Origin: FEN-987 sp964598845
GTDB taxonomy: Archaea > Thermoproteota > Bathyarchaeia > 40CM-2-53-6
Assembly (NCBI GenBank): GCA_964598845.1
Contig: CAZRDM010000003.1
Span: 62,001-126,000, forward strand
Direction of reading: 5' to 3'
DNA length: 64,000 nt
Made by a program: the position numbers and the translations under genes. Below, one piece after another: positions 1 through 8,835 of the stretch; position 1 is the stretch's first letter, and each line of letters starts with the position of its first letter. A model generated the notes under the pieces. It did no database searches and had not been told where the DNA came from. It saw nothing but the letters and a program-made list of their open reading frames with translations.

Positions 1-1468
1 ACGATAGTTCAAGCAGTTTTAGTCGTCCTTCGAGAGCTGTTGAAACATTAATACCTCTTCCAAGGAAACAGAAGCTGGAGCGGCCAGAGTACTCTTGCAC
101 GATTCGCTTCACCCGCACTTCCTGCGTCGAGAGGACCCTTGAGACCCATTCGGGCAACTGATGGAAAGCTGCCTCCAAGGCGTCCTCCTCTCCCTTCTTG
201 AGGACACCCCTGTTCCTAGCCAGCGAAACCGCGAGTTTGACAAGGACGGAGAGCTGTGCCGTGAAGGTCTTCGTGGCAGCCACACCGATTTCTGGCCCTG
301 AATTTTGACCAATGTAGACATCCGATAGTCTGGTAAGCGTGGATCCCATTACATTGCTGATTCCAAGTATTGTTGCTCCCCTGTCCTTGGCGCCTCTAAC
401 TGCGCTTAGGGTGTCAGCAGTTTCTCCCGATTGACTTATGGCGAGAATGACTGTATCCGAGTCCAACAAAGCGGCATAGCTGTCAACAAACTCTGACGCG
501 GCAACGGGAGTGACTGCAACTTTGGCAAGGTTTGAAAAGACGTAGCTGGCGGCCAGACAGGCGTGATAGGATGTGCCGCATGCGACCAAGAAAATTCTCT
601 TTGCCCGGTTGATCGCCGATGCCATCAGGTCCAGATATATAGGGTGGGTTCGAAGAGCGTTTCGAATAGCTGTCGGTTGTTCATGAATTTCTTTCAACAT
701 GAAATGAGGAAAACCCGCCTTTAGAGCGGTCTCAGGGTTCCAGTCAACTGTGAACGGCTTCCTCTCGAGTTCTTGGCCATCCTCTATCCGGAGTATTGTG
801 ATGCGATCGATCGTCAGTACCGCCATTTCATTGTCTTCGAGAAGCAGTGCCTGCTTGGTCCGGGATAGGAAGGCCGGGATATCTGATGCGCAGTAGTTTC
901 CGTCAATTCCAATCCCAATTACTAGCGGACTCTCTTTCCTTACGCAAACAATCTTGTCGGGTTCCCTTAAGCATATGAGCGCAAGAGCGTAAGCCCCAGC
1001 CAATCTTTTTGCGGCTAGGCGTACAGCTTCTAGGAACCCCATTGTGGACTTGAGATGTTCTTCCACAAGATGAGCTAAGACTTCGGTGTCTGTTCTAGAT
1101 CTAAAGCGGTGCCCTGAGGCTTCTAATTCCTGTCTCAGTTGCATGAAATTCTCGATTATTCCGTTGTGAACGACGGCTAGAGTGTTCAAACAGTCGGTGT
1201 GGGGGTGTGCGTTCTCTTGGGATGGTGCTCCGTGAGTTGCCCATCGAGTATGGCCTATCCCAATCGAACCTTTCAGGTCGCTGATTCGAAGTTTCCTCTC
1301 AACCTCCTCAATTTTTCCTTTGTCCTTCTTCACCACAATCATTCCATCAGTGATCGAGGCTTCTCCTACAGAGTCGTAGCCTCGGTACTCAAGTCGTTTG
1401 AGACAGTCGTACAAAACTGGGCCGACTTCTCCGTATTTCAGAACGCTAGCAGCGATTCCACACATCAT
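1..1468 (-). CDS. glmS: Glutamine-fructose-6-phosphate aminotransferase (isomerizing), C-terminus cut by window edge
   Basis: Makes glucosamine-6-phosphate from fructose-6-phosphate and glutamine, the entry to UDP-GlcNAc. The ATG pair at 1468/1465 gives M-M-C-G-I-A-A, placing the class II amidotransferase nucleophile Cys at the N-terminus after Met removal. RGYDS, HTRWATHG and HNGIIEN motifs follow, and then SIS domains with ACGTSYHA, SQSGETADT and SALEGRLKLLELS-like sequence up to position 2. About 489 codons are present of a usual ~600, and the rest lies left of the window. The frame is open to the edge. No strong Shine-Dalgarno sequence precedes the start, so the message may be leaderless. 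Confidence 0.95.
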   Translation of the reverse strand, partial: MMCGIAASVLKYGEVGPVLYDCLKRLEYRGYDSVGEASITDGMIVVKKDKGKIEEVERKLRISDLKGSIGIGHTRWATHGAPSQENAHPHTDCLNTLAVVHNGIIENFMQLRQELEASGHRFRSRTDTEVLAHLVEEHLKSTMGFLEAVRLAAKRLAGAYALALICLREPDKIVCVRKESPLVIGIGIDGNYCASDIPAFLSRTKQALLLEDNEMAVLTIDRITILRIEDGQELERKPFTVDWNPETALKAGFPHFMLKEIHEQPTAIRNALRTHPIYLDLMASAINRAKRIFLVACGTSYHACLAASYVFSNLAKVAVTPVAASEFVDSYAALLDSDTVILAISQSGETADTLSAVRGAKDRGATILGISNVMGSTLTRLSDVYIGQNSGPEIGVAATKTFTAQLSVLVKLAVSLARNRGVLKKGEEDALEAAFHQLPEWVSRVLSTQEVRVKRIVQEYSGRSSFCFLGRGINVSTALEGRLKLLELS

Positions 1469-1601
1469 GCTCGCCGGGGGGTTGGAATTTAACCACCGTT
1501 CCGGTCAGGCATGATAAGCATTCCTTCGGATGACGTTTGACGAATTGATCTCGATTTGACGTTCTTGCCAACAATATGAATGGGGAATGGTAAAAATTGA
1601 C

Positions 1602-1613
1602 TTGATTAATCAA
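1602..1613. promoter_or_regulatory. 12-bp perfect palindrome upstream of the regulator gene
   Basis: TTGATTAATCAA is its own reverse complement. It sits just upstream of a TATA-like stretch (GTTTATGAC, about 1618-1626) and ~57 bp before the ATG at 1670. It lies in the divergent space between glmS and the winged-helix gene, a natural place for an operator of the adjacent regulator. The operator role is inferred. Confidence 0.4.
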
Positions 1614-1669
1614 AAACGTTTATGACTATATGCCGACCTTTCGACAATTAAAGGGTTGGTGCGCCCCGA

Positions 1670-2614
1670 ATGTCGTACCTTGTGCTCAAAGAGAGGCAGA
1701 CAAGTCAACTCGTACCTGCGCGAATATTCTCTGATCCAAAGCTTGCTCAGTCTGTTCTTCAGCCAATGCGATGGAAGATTCTCACCGAGCTTACAACTGC
1801 CGAGAAATGCGCGAAGGATCTCTCAAAGGCGCTCGACACAAGCGAACAAGTGATCTGCTACCATTTGCGCGAACTCGAGAAAGCAGGATTTGTCAGGCTC
1901 GAGAGAACGGTCAAGAGGAGAGGAGCAATGGCGAAGTATTACAAAGCCGAGCAGAAGGCTATCGCAGTCGTCCCTATGCCCACCAAATTAACCAAAGGCA
2001 CGCAAAGTCAACTGCAACAATCCCTCACCGAGTCCTCCTCTAAGCTCCTGGACCCATTCATCTCTCAAGGTAGGTTCAACGGCCATATCGTTCTCGGAAG
2101 CCCGGACACGCATGGGATCTTTCGGAGCCGTGCCAGGTGTGGTGATAGAGCTACAGACCTCGCGCTATTCCTCGGCTCTCTTCTACCCTTGACAAGGGAA
2201 AGTGTTGTGCGTTTGGACACAGAGATCTCGCAGCAGGAATTGCAGCGTAATCTCACACTTGTTGGCGGACCGAGAGTGAACACCGTAACGATGATGATGA
2301 ACGAGTGGCTGCCGATAACCTACGAATTGACAGGACATAACATGATGATGTCGCGGATTACGGGGAAGAGCTATTCGGGTGAGGACGAAGGCGCGATTCA
2401 GATGATTGTAAACCCGATGAATCAGGAATCGCGAGTCATAGTCATCGCAGGAAACAGTTACCTTGGCACACGGTCTGCGGTGCTAGCGTTCATAAAATAC
2501 ACAGACGAAATTGCCAAGGGAAACGCCATGAACAGCAACGTTATCGCTCGAGTTGTGAGCGGGCTTGATATGAACAGTGACGGATTGGTCGACGATGTTG
2601 AATTCCTCGAGTAG
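1670..2614 (+). CDS. Winged-helix (ArsR-like) regulator with C-terminal EF-hand-like loop
   Basis: 314 aa. Residues ~20-90 look like a winged helix: a DLSKALDTSEQVICYHLREL recognition-helix region and an RLERTVKRRG wing. This resembles archaeal ArsR-type DNA-binding domains. The middle (~110-290) is an unassigned domain. The last residues contain D300-x-N302-x-D304-G305-x-V307-D308-x-x-E311, which matches the 12-residue calcium-binding EF-hand loop pattern. The ATG at 1670 is preferred over an out-of-frame start at 1656. The palindrome at 1602-1613 may be its operator. Ligand and targets are unknown. Confidence 0.75.
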   Translation: MSYLVLKERQTSQLVPARIFSDPKLAQSVLQPMRWKILTELTTAEKCAKDLSKALDTSEQVICYHLRELEKAGFVRLERTVKRRGAMAKYYKAEQKAIAVVPMPTKLTKGTQSQLQQSLTESSSKLLDPFISQGRFNGHIVLGSPDTHGIFRSRARCGDRATDLALFLGSLLPLTRESVVRLDTEISQQELQRNLTLVGGPRVNTVTMMMNEWLPITYELTGHNMMMSRITGKSYSGEDEGAIQMIVNPMNQESRVIVIAGNSYLGTRSAVLAFIKYTDEIAKGNAMNSNVIARVVSGLDMNSDGLVDDVEFLE

Positions 2615-2625
2615 AGGGAGGTTGC

Positions 2626-4536
2626 CTACTTACCGGCGATCTCTGCTAGACGTTTCTTCAGTCTGTCGGTGACAATCTTTGGTTCTATGGAACCTCTGAC
2701 CTCCGACATTATGGACCCCATCAATGATGAGAACGCGGCTGACCCTTTCTCATTGATAAGTTTCTTGTTTTTCTCGATATGGCGCTCAAGAACTTGTTCC
2801 AGCTCTTGTTCGGTCAGCATCCTGAGACCGAGTTCTCTCACGCCATCCTTGGAATCTAAGCTTGGATTCTTTGCCTGCCACTTCAGAAGATCCGCGATGG
2901 CTTCCTTGGTTACCACACCTAGATCAACTAGTCTGAATATCGCTTCAATCTTCGTGTTTGGTAACGACTCCACAGGGTATCCTTCTCGTTCGAGACTCTT
3001 GCAAGTCTCAGTGAGAACTGTCGCGACGAACGATCTCTGAACGTTGGAAGTCGTCGCGATCTGTTCAAAAAGTTCCAGATAATCTGAGTCGACTAGCTGT
3101 TCTGCTAGTTTTTGGTTCAATGAATACTGTTGCATGAGACGCTTAACTGCATTCTCAGGGTTTTCAGGAAGACTGGCTTTGAGTTTGGCGATCCAGTCCT
3201 CTGTGACTGGCGTAGGAGGTACATCGGTTTCCGGATACATGCGGGCGGCTCCTGGCCTCGGCCGCATGTATCGGGTTGTACCATCGGTCATGGCGGTCCG
3301 CGTTTCTTCGGGTACACCCTCAAGTGCTTCCTGCGCACGGTCTACTACGGCGTTCAACGCTTCCTCAGCATTGTTTCTCTCGTCGGCGACCAAGACGAAT
3401 GCATCCTGTGAGTCCAAACCTAGACGTGTTCTCACAAGCCGGGTTTCATCTTCACTGATCCCATACCCAGGCAGTTCATCTGAATGGAATATGCCTCCAA
3501 CACCGCCCCAGAAGGCTGCACGGTTGGACATTTCAGTCCCAAGCCGTAACCCAGGAGCTAGCTCTTTCCCTAGTAGGCCGCTAAATCTTGGCAGTCTTAA
3601 GCCAAGCACTACTCCGTTCTTAGTCAGGGCTTCTCTTATCACACGAGACTTCGATTGCGAGAAGAGGTCTGAGAGATCTATGTACTGGCGCTCGATTTCT
3701 TGTGTCGCCACTCCCCGATGATTCAGCTCGTCTCTAATCTGGAGCAACGTCTGCTGTCTGCCGACTTCATATTCGACGACTTTGCCGAGTAATTCGAGCT
3801 CCTGCACTCCTTTGATCTCTACGAGCGCCCCTCCTGGAATGGAGATGTTGAGATCTTGTCTTACGCTCCCTAATCCACGTTTGACTTTTCTGGTTGCTCT
3901 GAGAACCGTGCCTATCGCATATGCGACCCTCTCAACTTCACGAGGAGATTCAAGGACCGGTCCTGTGGTCACCTCGATCAGCGGCACACCAAGCCGATCA
4001 ATCCTGTAGCCAACCGTTTCGCATGTCTGACCGGTTTTGCGTGCAGCATCTTCCTCAAGAGAAATCTGCTGGATCGGAATATTCTTTCCATCAACCTTCA
4101 GTATGCCATCTAACGCGATTACACATGTTCTCTGGAAGCCAGTCGTGTTCGAGCCATCGATTACGATCTTACGCATCACATGGATTTCATCAACCGACTG
4201 GGAATTCATCAGCAAAGCTACCGTCAGGCAGATTTCAATGGCCTCGGGGTTCAGACGGCCGGGCGGCTCTTCATCCATCTCGACAAGACAGGCGGTCTGA
4301 GTGTCAGTCTCGTACATTATGCTCCTACCGCGGTGGAATTCAAACAATGCAGCTTGGTCTACTTGACCCAGCTCACTTTGAGTCGGTCTGAGGCGCCGAA
4401 GAAATTTTGTCTCCGGCTGGGATTCCAAGAAATCCGTCGGGCAGGCGCAAAACAGCTTATCAATCGTATCGAGCTGCCGATGGATTTCAAGCCCAACCTT
4501 GACCCATGAAGAGCCCTGTGCTTCCTCCTTGGTCAT
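2626..4536 (-). CDS. gatE: Glu-tRNA(Gln) amidotransferase subunit E
   Basis: 636 aa. With GatD it converts Glu-tRNA(Gln) to Gln-tRNA(Gln), the archaeal-only route to glutaminyl-tRNA. GatB-like kinase core: GLEIHRQLDT near residue 20, then the DQAALFEFHRGRS and ETDTQTACLVEMDEEPPG blocks typical of GatE. An AspRS-like insertion (GAD-type) is seen around residues 340-430, and a YqeY-like helical tail ends in EIAGK. The ATG overlaps the gatD stop by 4 bp, so the two are co-transcribed and probably translationally coupled. Full length for the family. Confidence 0.97.
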   Translation of the reverse strand: MTKEEAQGSSWVKVGLEIHRQLDTIDKLFCACPTDFLESQPETKFLRRLRPTQSELGQVDQAALFEFHRGRSIMYETDTQTACLVEMDEEPPGRLNPEAIEICLTVALLMNSQSVDEIHVMRKIVIDGSNTTGFQRTCVIALDGILKVDGKNIPIQQISLEEDAARKTGQTCETVGYRIDRLGVPLIEVTTGPVLESPREVERVAYAIGTVLRATRKVKRGLGSVRQDLNISIPGGALVEIKGVQELELLGKVVEYEVGRQQTLLQIRDELNHRGVATQEIERQYIDLSDLFSQSKSRVIREALTKNGVVLGLRLPRFSGLLGKELAPGLRLGTEMSNRAAFWGGVGGIFHSDELPGYGISEDETRLVRTRLGLDSQDAFVLVADERNNAEEALNAVVDRAQEALEGVPEETRTAMTDGTTRYMRPRPGAARMYPETDVPPTPVTEDWIAKLKASLPENPENAVKRLMQQYSLNQKLAEQLVDSDYLELFEQIATTSNVQRSFVATVLTETCKSLEREGYPVESLPNTKIEAIFRLVDLGVVTKEAIADLLKWQAKNPSLDSKDGVRELGLRMLTEQELEQVLERHIEKNKKLINEKGSAAFSSLMGSIMSEVRGSIEPKIVTDRLKKRLAEIAGK

Positions 4537-5891
4537 CGTGATTTCATCGTCTCTTCAATGCGTCTATCGGAGATTTCATTTGCAATATTCATATTCATGA
4601 TCTTCTTGACGTTCTCGGGATCTTTCTCTTGACCGAACGCCCACATCATTTTCACCAAGGCGGTTTCGGGAAGCATGTCCTCCAGTTGTACAACACCTAT
4701 TCCTAAGAGATCCCTGCCTGTCGAGTATACGTTCATATGCACTCGACCCCAGACGCATTGAGAACACATCGCGACTACAACTCCAGCTTTGACCGCTCTT
4801 TCGACCGCGGGGTACAGCGCCTCGCTGACATGTCCCAGTCCGGAGCCTTCGAGGACTATACCCTTGTACCCGGTCGCCGAAGCCCAGTCGATGATTCCCA
4901 CAGAGATTCCGGGGTGGAACTTTATGAGCGCAACATTCGGGTCAAACTTCGAATGAACCGTCCAATCTGCCTGTTTTCTCCTCTTAGCGTACCTATCGTC
5001 GTTGAGTTCCAAGGATTTCTTTGTGAGGTCGTAGTATGCCAGAGGCCTTGCATTAACGCTCTTGAACGCGTCTCTTCTGCTCGTATGACACTTCCTCACC
5101 TTCGTACCTCTATGGATGGTCACACGTTCATCCGAAATCCACTCGTGCATCGCTACGACAACCTCCGCGAAAGGTGCGTGGCCAGCGACCGTGGTTGACG
5201 CCAGTAAATTAGTGGCCGCGTCGGAGCTCGGTCGATCTGAAGAGCGTTGAGAGCCGACGAGTACTACAGGAACTGGTAGCTCCCTCAATGCGAAACTTAG
5301 AGCTGCTGCCGTGTAGCCTAAGGTATCGGTGCCGTGAGCTATTACTACGCCATCTGCGCCTGCGCGTACTTGTTCGGCGACCGAATCAGCAATTCTCGCC
5401 CACTGTGGTGGCCCAATGTTTTCGCTGAAGATGTTGAAGAGAATCTCGGCCTTAATATCTGCCACATCTGCGAGCTCCGGCACAACGCTGTACAGATCCT
5501 CAGCGTCCAATGCAGACTTCACAGCACCCGTTCTATAGTCAACCTTGCTAACAATAGTACCACCTGTGCTGATGATCGAAACCTTTGGAAGACCAGGCCG
5601 CTGCTTGGGCAGAGCTGGCCGCGTGAAATGCGGCTCCGCACCCTTTCCAAGTGGGCTAACACTTGTACTGGAATTGATTCTTACGCCAACGTTGTATCCA
5701 GTCCTCAACTTCAAGACGACATAATCTTCGTCACGACCTGTGAGGAAGCGAGGCATGAGAAGACCTTCAACGACCTTCTCTTCCGCGCCATCTCTGATGC
5801 CCAGGCGAATTCTGTCCCCTATGTGAGCCCCCGCGCGGTGAAGGAGCTCTCGCGAGAGACCCGAATACCCTGACAGATCCTCTTCTGGCAA
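4533..5891 (-). CDS. gatD: Glu-tRNA(Gln) amidotransferase subunit D (asparaginase-like)
   Basis: 452 aa. The glutaminase subunit that releases ammonia for GatE. It has an N-terminal beta-barrel (~20-75), then an L-asparaginase fold with STGGTI (~108-113) and HGTDTLGYTA (~186-195) carrying the two catalytic Thr and the Asp. TTG start at 5891, preceded by an AGGAGAT Shine-Dalgarno sequence at 5-nt spacing. First gene of the gatDE operon. GluRS at 18.5-20.3 kb would supply the Glu-tRNA(Gln) substrate. Confidence 0.97.
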   Translation of the reverse strand: MPEEDLSGYSGLSRELLHRAGAHIGDRIRLGIRDGAEEKVVEGLLMPRFLTGRDEDYVVLKLRTGYNVGVRINSSTSVSPLGKGAEPHFTRPALPKQRPGLPKVSIISTGGTIVSKVDYRTGAVKSALDAEDLYSVVPELADVADIKAEILFNIFSENIGPPQWARIADSVAEQVRAGADGVVIAHGTDTLGYTAAALSFALRELPVPVVLVGSQRSSDRPSSDAATNLLASTTVAGHAPFAEVVVAMHEWISDERVTIHRGTKVRKCHTSRRDAFKSVNARPLAYYDLTKKSLELNDDRYAKRRKQADWTVHSKFDPNVALIKFHPGISVGIIDWASATGYKGIVLEGSGLGHVSEALYPAVERAVKAGVVVAMCSQCVWGRVHMNVYSTGRDLLGIGVVQLEDMLPETALVKMMWAFGQEKDPENVKKIMNMNIANEISDRRIEETMKSR

Positions 5892-5963
5892 CTCTATCTC
5901 CTAATAGCTTGAGAGAGTAGGGCGGCGGGTGACTTAATACGTTAGTTGTCTCGCCGAATGTGT

Positions 5964-7571
5964 TTAGCTCAGCGCCTTTCCCATGTACAGACCGTTGTAA
6001 TCGTATCCGTAGCGTCTGTAGTAGCCCTTTGTTCCCAAAGCGCTCATGACGAGAATTTTGCTCGCGCCTCGATCTCTTGCGACCCTCTCTGCCTCTTTCA
6101 GAAGACTTAGACCAAAACCTGCATGCTGCCAGGCATCAGGATACCTGAGACCTATAGGAACCTCAGGTCCGTAAATATGCAACTCGCGTATGATCGCGGT
6201 AGACGATTCAACCTCCAGCCTATGGGCCTTTTGGGACGGAAATCTCAGTCGGAGATAGCCGATCAAGGCCTCCTTCTCAGGCGCTTCCAAGGCGATGAAA
6301 ACCTCCTTTCCTTCAGAAGCCTCGTACTCGCTTGCGATGGGTCGAACGCTCTCTGGACTAACCGCAATCCTTTCCTTCAAAGTCCTGTGTCCGACTTCCC
6401 GGCAACGTATGCACCGACATCTCTTGCCTCCCTGACGAAGGCGCTGGAGGGCGAGCTCACGTAGGTTTCCACTCTTGACTCCGGCGGCGATGCGATGAAT
6501 TGGGAATTCCCTGTGAACCCGCATTATTCTAACCCAAGGCGGAACCATTTCCTTAACGCGAGCGACTAACTCAATGGCGTCCTCAGTTTCCAGAGGATCG
6601 TAGAGACCTCTCTTCCACCATTCGTACAGCTCGGTTCCCTCAACAACTAGGCATGGGTATATTTTCAACATGTCAGGGCGAAAACGTGTATCCTCAAAGA
6701 GAATTTTGAAGGACGCTAGGTCTTTTTCGTAGCTTGAGCCAGGTAGACCGGGCATCATGTGAGCTACTATCTTGAAGCCTGAATCTCTGGATATCTGAAA
6801 CGCTTCAATTACGTCACGAACGCTATGGCCGCGATTCGTGAGCGCGTACACGTGGTCGTCTATCATTTGGACGCCAATCTCTACTCGCGTCGCTCCCAGC
6901 TTCAGCATCTGGTCAACGTGAGCGTGCTTGCACCAATCCGGCTTCGTTTCTACAGTTAGACCTACGTTGCGCACTTCGCTGAACTCGGCAAGTTTCTTGG
7001 CCTCCTCCAACGACGACGCTTCAACCCCGTTGATCGCGTCCAAGCATCTCTTCACGAAATGCAGCTGATAGCTGATAGGTGCCGCCAAGAACGTTCCTCC
7101 TTGGATTACCAGTTCAACCTTCGAGGGCTCATGTCCAATCGCTCTGAGTTGGTCCAACCTGCTTGTGATTTGCTTGAAGGGATCGAATCCGAACTGGTAA
7201 CCTCTCATGGCTGCGGGTTCACCTGAGATGTAGCTCATCGGGAACCCTTTCTCCATTGGACAGAAGACGCAGCGACCGTGTGGACAGCCACGGGGTGAAC
7301 TCATCACACCTATCACGTTGATACCAGAAATGCTCCGCACCTTCTTCAGGCGAAGAGTCGGTTTGAGTTTCTCCCTCAGTCCCGGCGGAAGGGCATTGAG
7401 GATGTCCGAATTTCTAGGCATCGAGTCGAGTTCGTGCTCTTGACAGAAATCGAGCTTGACTTTATTGAGGGTGTCAGCGTCGATAACACCCATTCCTGCT
7501 ATCCTCGAAGCGAGCTCCGCAAGGAGTGAAGGCTCGAGTTCGCAGTCGACTAGGACGCCCATGGATCGCAC
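5964..7571 (-). CDS. elp3: Elongator protein 3 (tRNA U34 carboxymethyl synthase)
   Basis: 535 aa. Modifies wobble uridine using radical SAM and acetyltransferase domains. The radical-SAM cluster is C96-x4-C101-x2-C104 in RGCPHGRCVFCP, followed by an EPAAMRG motif. The later block CRCIRCREVGH is the zinc/linker region. A C-terminal GNAT domain ends in YYRRYGYDYNGLYMGKAL. GTG start at 7571; an in-frame ATG at 7562 is an alternative. Normal size for archaeal Elp3. Confidence 0.95.
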   Translation of the reverse strand: MRSMGVLVDCELEPSLLAELASRIAGMGVIDADTLNKVKLDFCQEHELDSMPRNSDILNALPPGLREKLKPTLRLKKVRSISGINVIGVMSSPRGCPHGRCVFCPMEKGFPMSYISGEPAAMRGYQFGFDPFKQITSRLDQLRAIGHEPSKVELVIQGGTFLAAPISYQLHFVKRCLDAINGVEASSLEEAKKLAEFSEVRNVGLTVETKPDWCKHAHVDQMLKLGATRVEIGVQMIDDHVYALTNRGHSVRDVIEAFQISRDSGFKIVAHMMPGLPGSSYEKDLASFKILFEDTRFRPDMLKIYPCLVVEGTELYEWWKRGLYDPLETEDAIELVARVKEMVPPWVRIMRVHREFPIHRIAAGVKSGNLRELALQRLRQGGKRCRCIRCREVGHRTLKERIAVSPESVRPIASEYEASEGKEVFIALEAPEKEALIGYLRLRFPSQKAHRLEVESSTAIIRELHIYGPEVPIGLRYPDAWQHAGFGLSLLKEAERVARDRGASKILVMSALGTKGYYRRYGYDYNGLYMGKALS

Positions 7572-7617
7572 CGCAGCAAAGTCAGAAGCTAGAGAATTCC
7601 GGCGTGCGACGCGGTAG

Positions 7618-7863
7618 CTAGCCTTGTTGCTTGGCAGCGTCCACGCATATGTAGAGGATATTGCTACCGCGCAGAATCACGTTTCCATAATTGGCTGTCG
7701 GGGAATTCCCTCGGTATTCGGTTGCGCCTTCGAGAATTATGTTCATGTGGCTGTCTGCATCGATCATGCGGCCGCGGTATTCGACATCATTCTTTAGCCG
7801 AACGCTGACTTCTCCGTTAAGTTTCTTCACGAGCAGATTCAGTGGTTTTCTGGAAGGTTCCAA
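7618..7863 (-). CDS. Sm-like archaeal protein (LSm)
   Basis: 81 aa RNA-binding Sm fold, expected to form a heptameric ring. The Sm1 motif runs through residues ~15-50 (VSVRLKNDVEYRGRMIDADSHMN) and the Sm2 motif is NVILRGSNILYI. TTG start at 7863 with an AAGGGA Shine-Dalgarno-like sequence upstream. Gene order elp3-LSm-nucS is on one strand with short gaps. The L37e gene that commonly follows LSm in archaea is not here. Confidence 0.93.
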   Translation of the reverse strand: MEPSRKPLNLLVKKLNGEVSVRLKNDVEYRGRMIDADSHMNIILEGATEYRGNSPTANYGNVILRGSNILYICVDAAKQQG

Positions 7864-7932
7864 GTCAATCCCTTTCTAACTGTGCAGGCTTCTTTCTACT
7901 TTAAATAACCTTGCGCCCCGAGTCGAAAACTG

Positions 7933-8715
7933 CTATCTCTCTCCGACGAGGAATTGACTGAGCTTCATGTCCCTTTGACTCTTGAGAATCTCGAAGCATT
8001 TTTCCGGTGCCAGACGAACGTATTCAAGCCTGAGACTGCTGAGCAATGGCTGGGCGTTCATACGCAGCTCGGGCCCGACGACGATCCCTCTCAGCGGTCT
8101 ATCGATTTTCCCGCGCAAGCTTTCCAGGTAGCGTTGAAGCTGGATAAGGGCATCTCTAGACGCGGGATTTCTCTTTATCTCGATTACTACTAGGTTACCT
8201 TCTCTGTCTTCTGCGTAAATGTCTGTAAACCCTGCTGCACCTAGACTCTTCTCCTGTTGAAGAGGTTTCAGACCTTCCTCCACCAGCGCAGGGACAGTCA
8301 ATATGGCCTGTTTCATTTGCTCCTCAGTGACGTGAAGGGCGAAGTCACCGCGATCATCCAGCTTGCCCGTTACGGTGAACATTATTTTGCGGAATTCAAT
8401 AGAGACCATCTCCCTCGGCTGAGCACGAGTAGCATTCACAATTAGCGATCCCGAGTCTTCTGTCCAGACCTTGAGAAGACATTTGGGAGGCTGCCAATTC
8501 ACAGGCTCGTATCCGATGGGTCTGTGCACCAAGAGTGAGCCGTCCTGTTTTATCACGACAATCCGTTCTCCCCACTCAAGGGTTGAAGAGGCTCTTCCTT
8601 CATAGTCGACGCGACAGTCCCCAGCCACTAGAGCGAAACTTCTAGAGCGGAAGGCAGTCTGAAGAGTCTCATTCGCCTCACGAATTGAAGGATTAATCTT
8701 TACAGAGACTCCCAA
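7933..8715 (-). CDS. nucS: Endonuclease NucS/EndoMS
   Basis: 260 aa. Mismatch- or branched-DNA-specific endonuclease of archaea and actinobacteria. The C-terminal RecB-like nuclease core shows D165, E179-x-K181 and Q192/Q194 (YAEDREGNLVVIEIKR, then QLQRYLESL). The N-terminal half is the DNA-binding beta domain. TTG start at 8715 is fixed by a GGAGG Shine-Dalgarno sequence 8 nt upstream. It diverges from radA across a 120-bp spacer, a repair-themed pairing. Confidence 0.95.
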   Translation of the reverse strand: MGVSVKINPSIREANETLQTAFRSRSFALVAGDCRVDYEGRASSTLEWGERIVVIKQDGSLLVHRPIGYEPVNWQPPKCLLKVWTEDSGSLIVNATRAQPREMVSIEFRKIMFTVTGKLDDRGDFALHVTEEQMKQAILTVPALVEEGLKPLQQEKSLGAAGFTDIYAEDREGNLVVIEIKRNPASRDALIQLQRYLESLRGKIDRPLRGIVVGPELRMNAQPLLSSLRLEYVRLAPEKCFEILKSQRDMKLSQFLVGER

Positions 8716-8835
8716 GGAAGAACCTCCGGATTCCGACTGTTCATGTCGCCATTTCTCACCTGTACTTTCATCTAACTCTCCCTGTTATATTGAACTGGGT
8801 CGATAAGAAAAGTACTCAATCTTGAAATAAGTAGA

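Noticed and set aside
3134..3721. 195-codon open frame antisense to gatE
   Set aside because: Serine/arginine-rich text typical of a reverse frame; no family similarity and wholly inside gatE.
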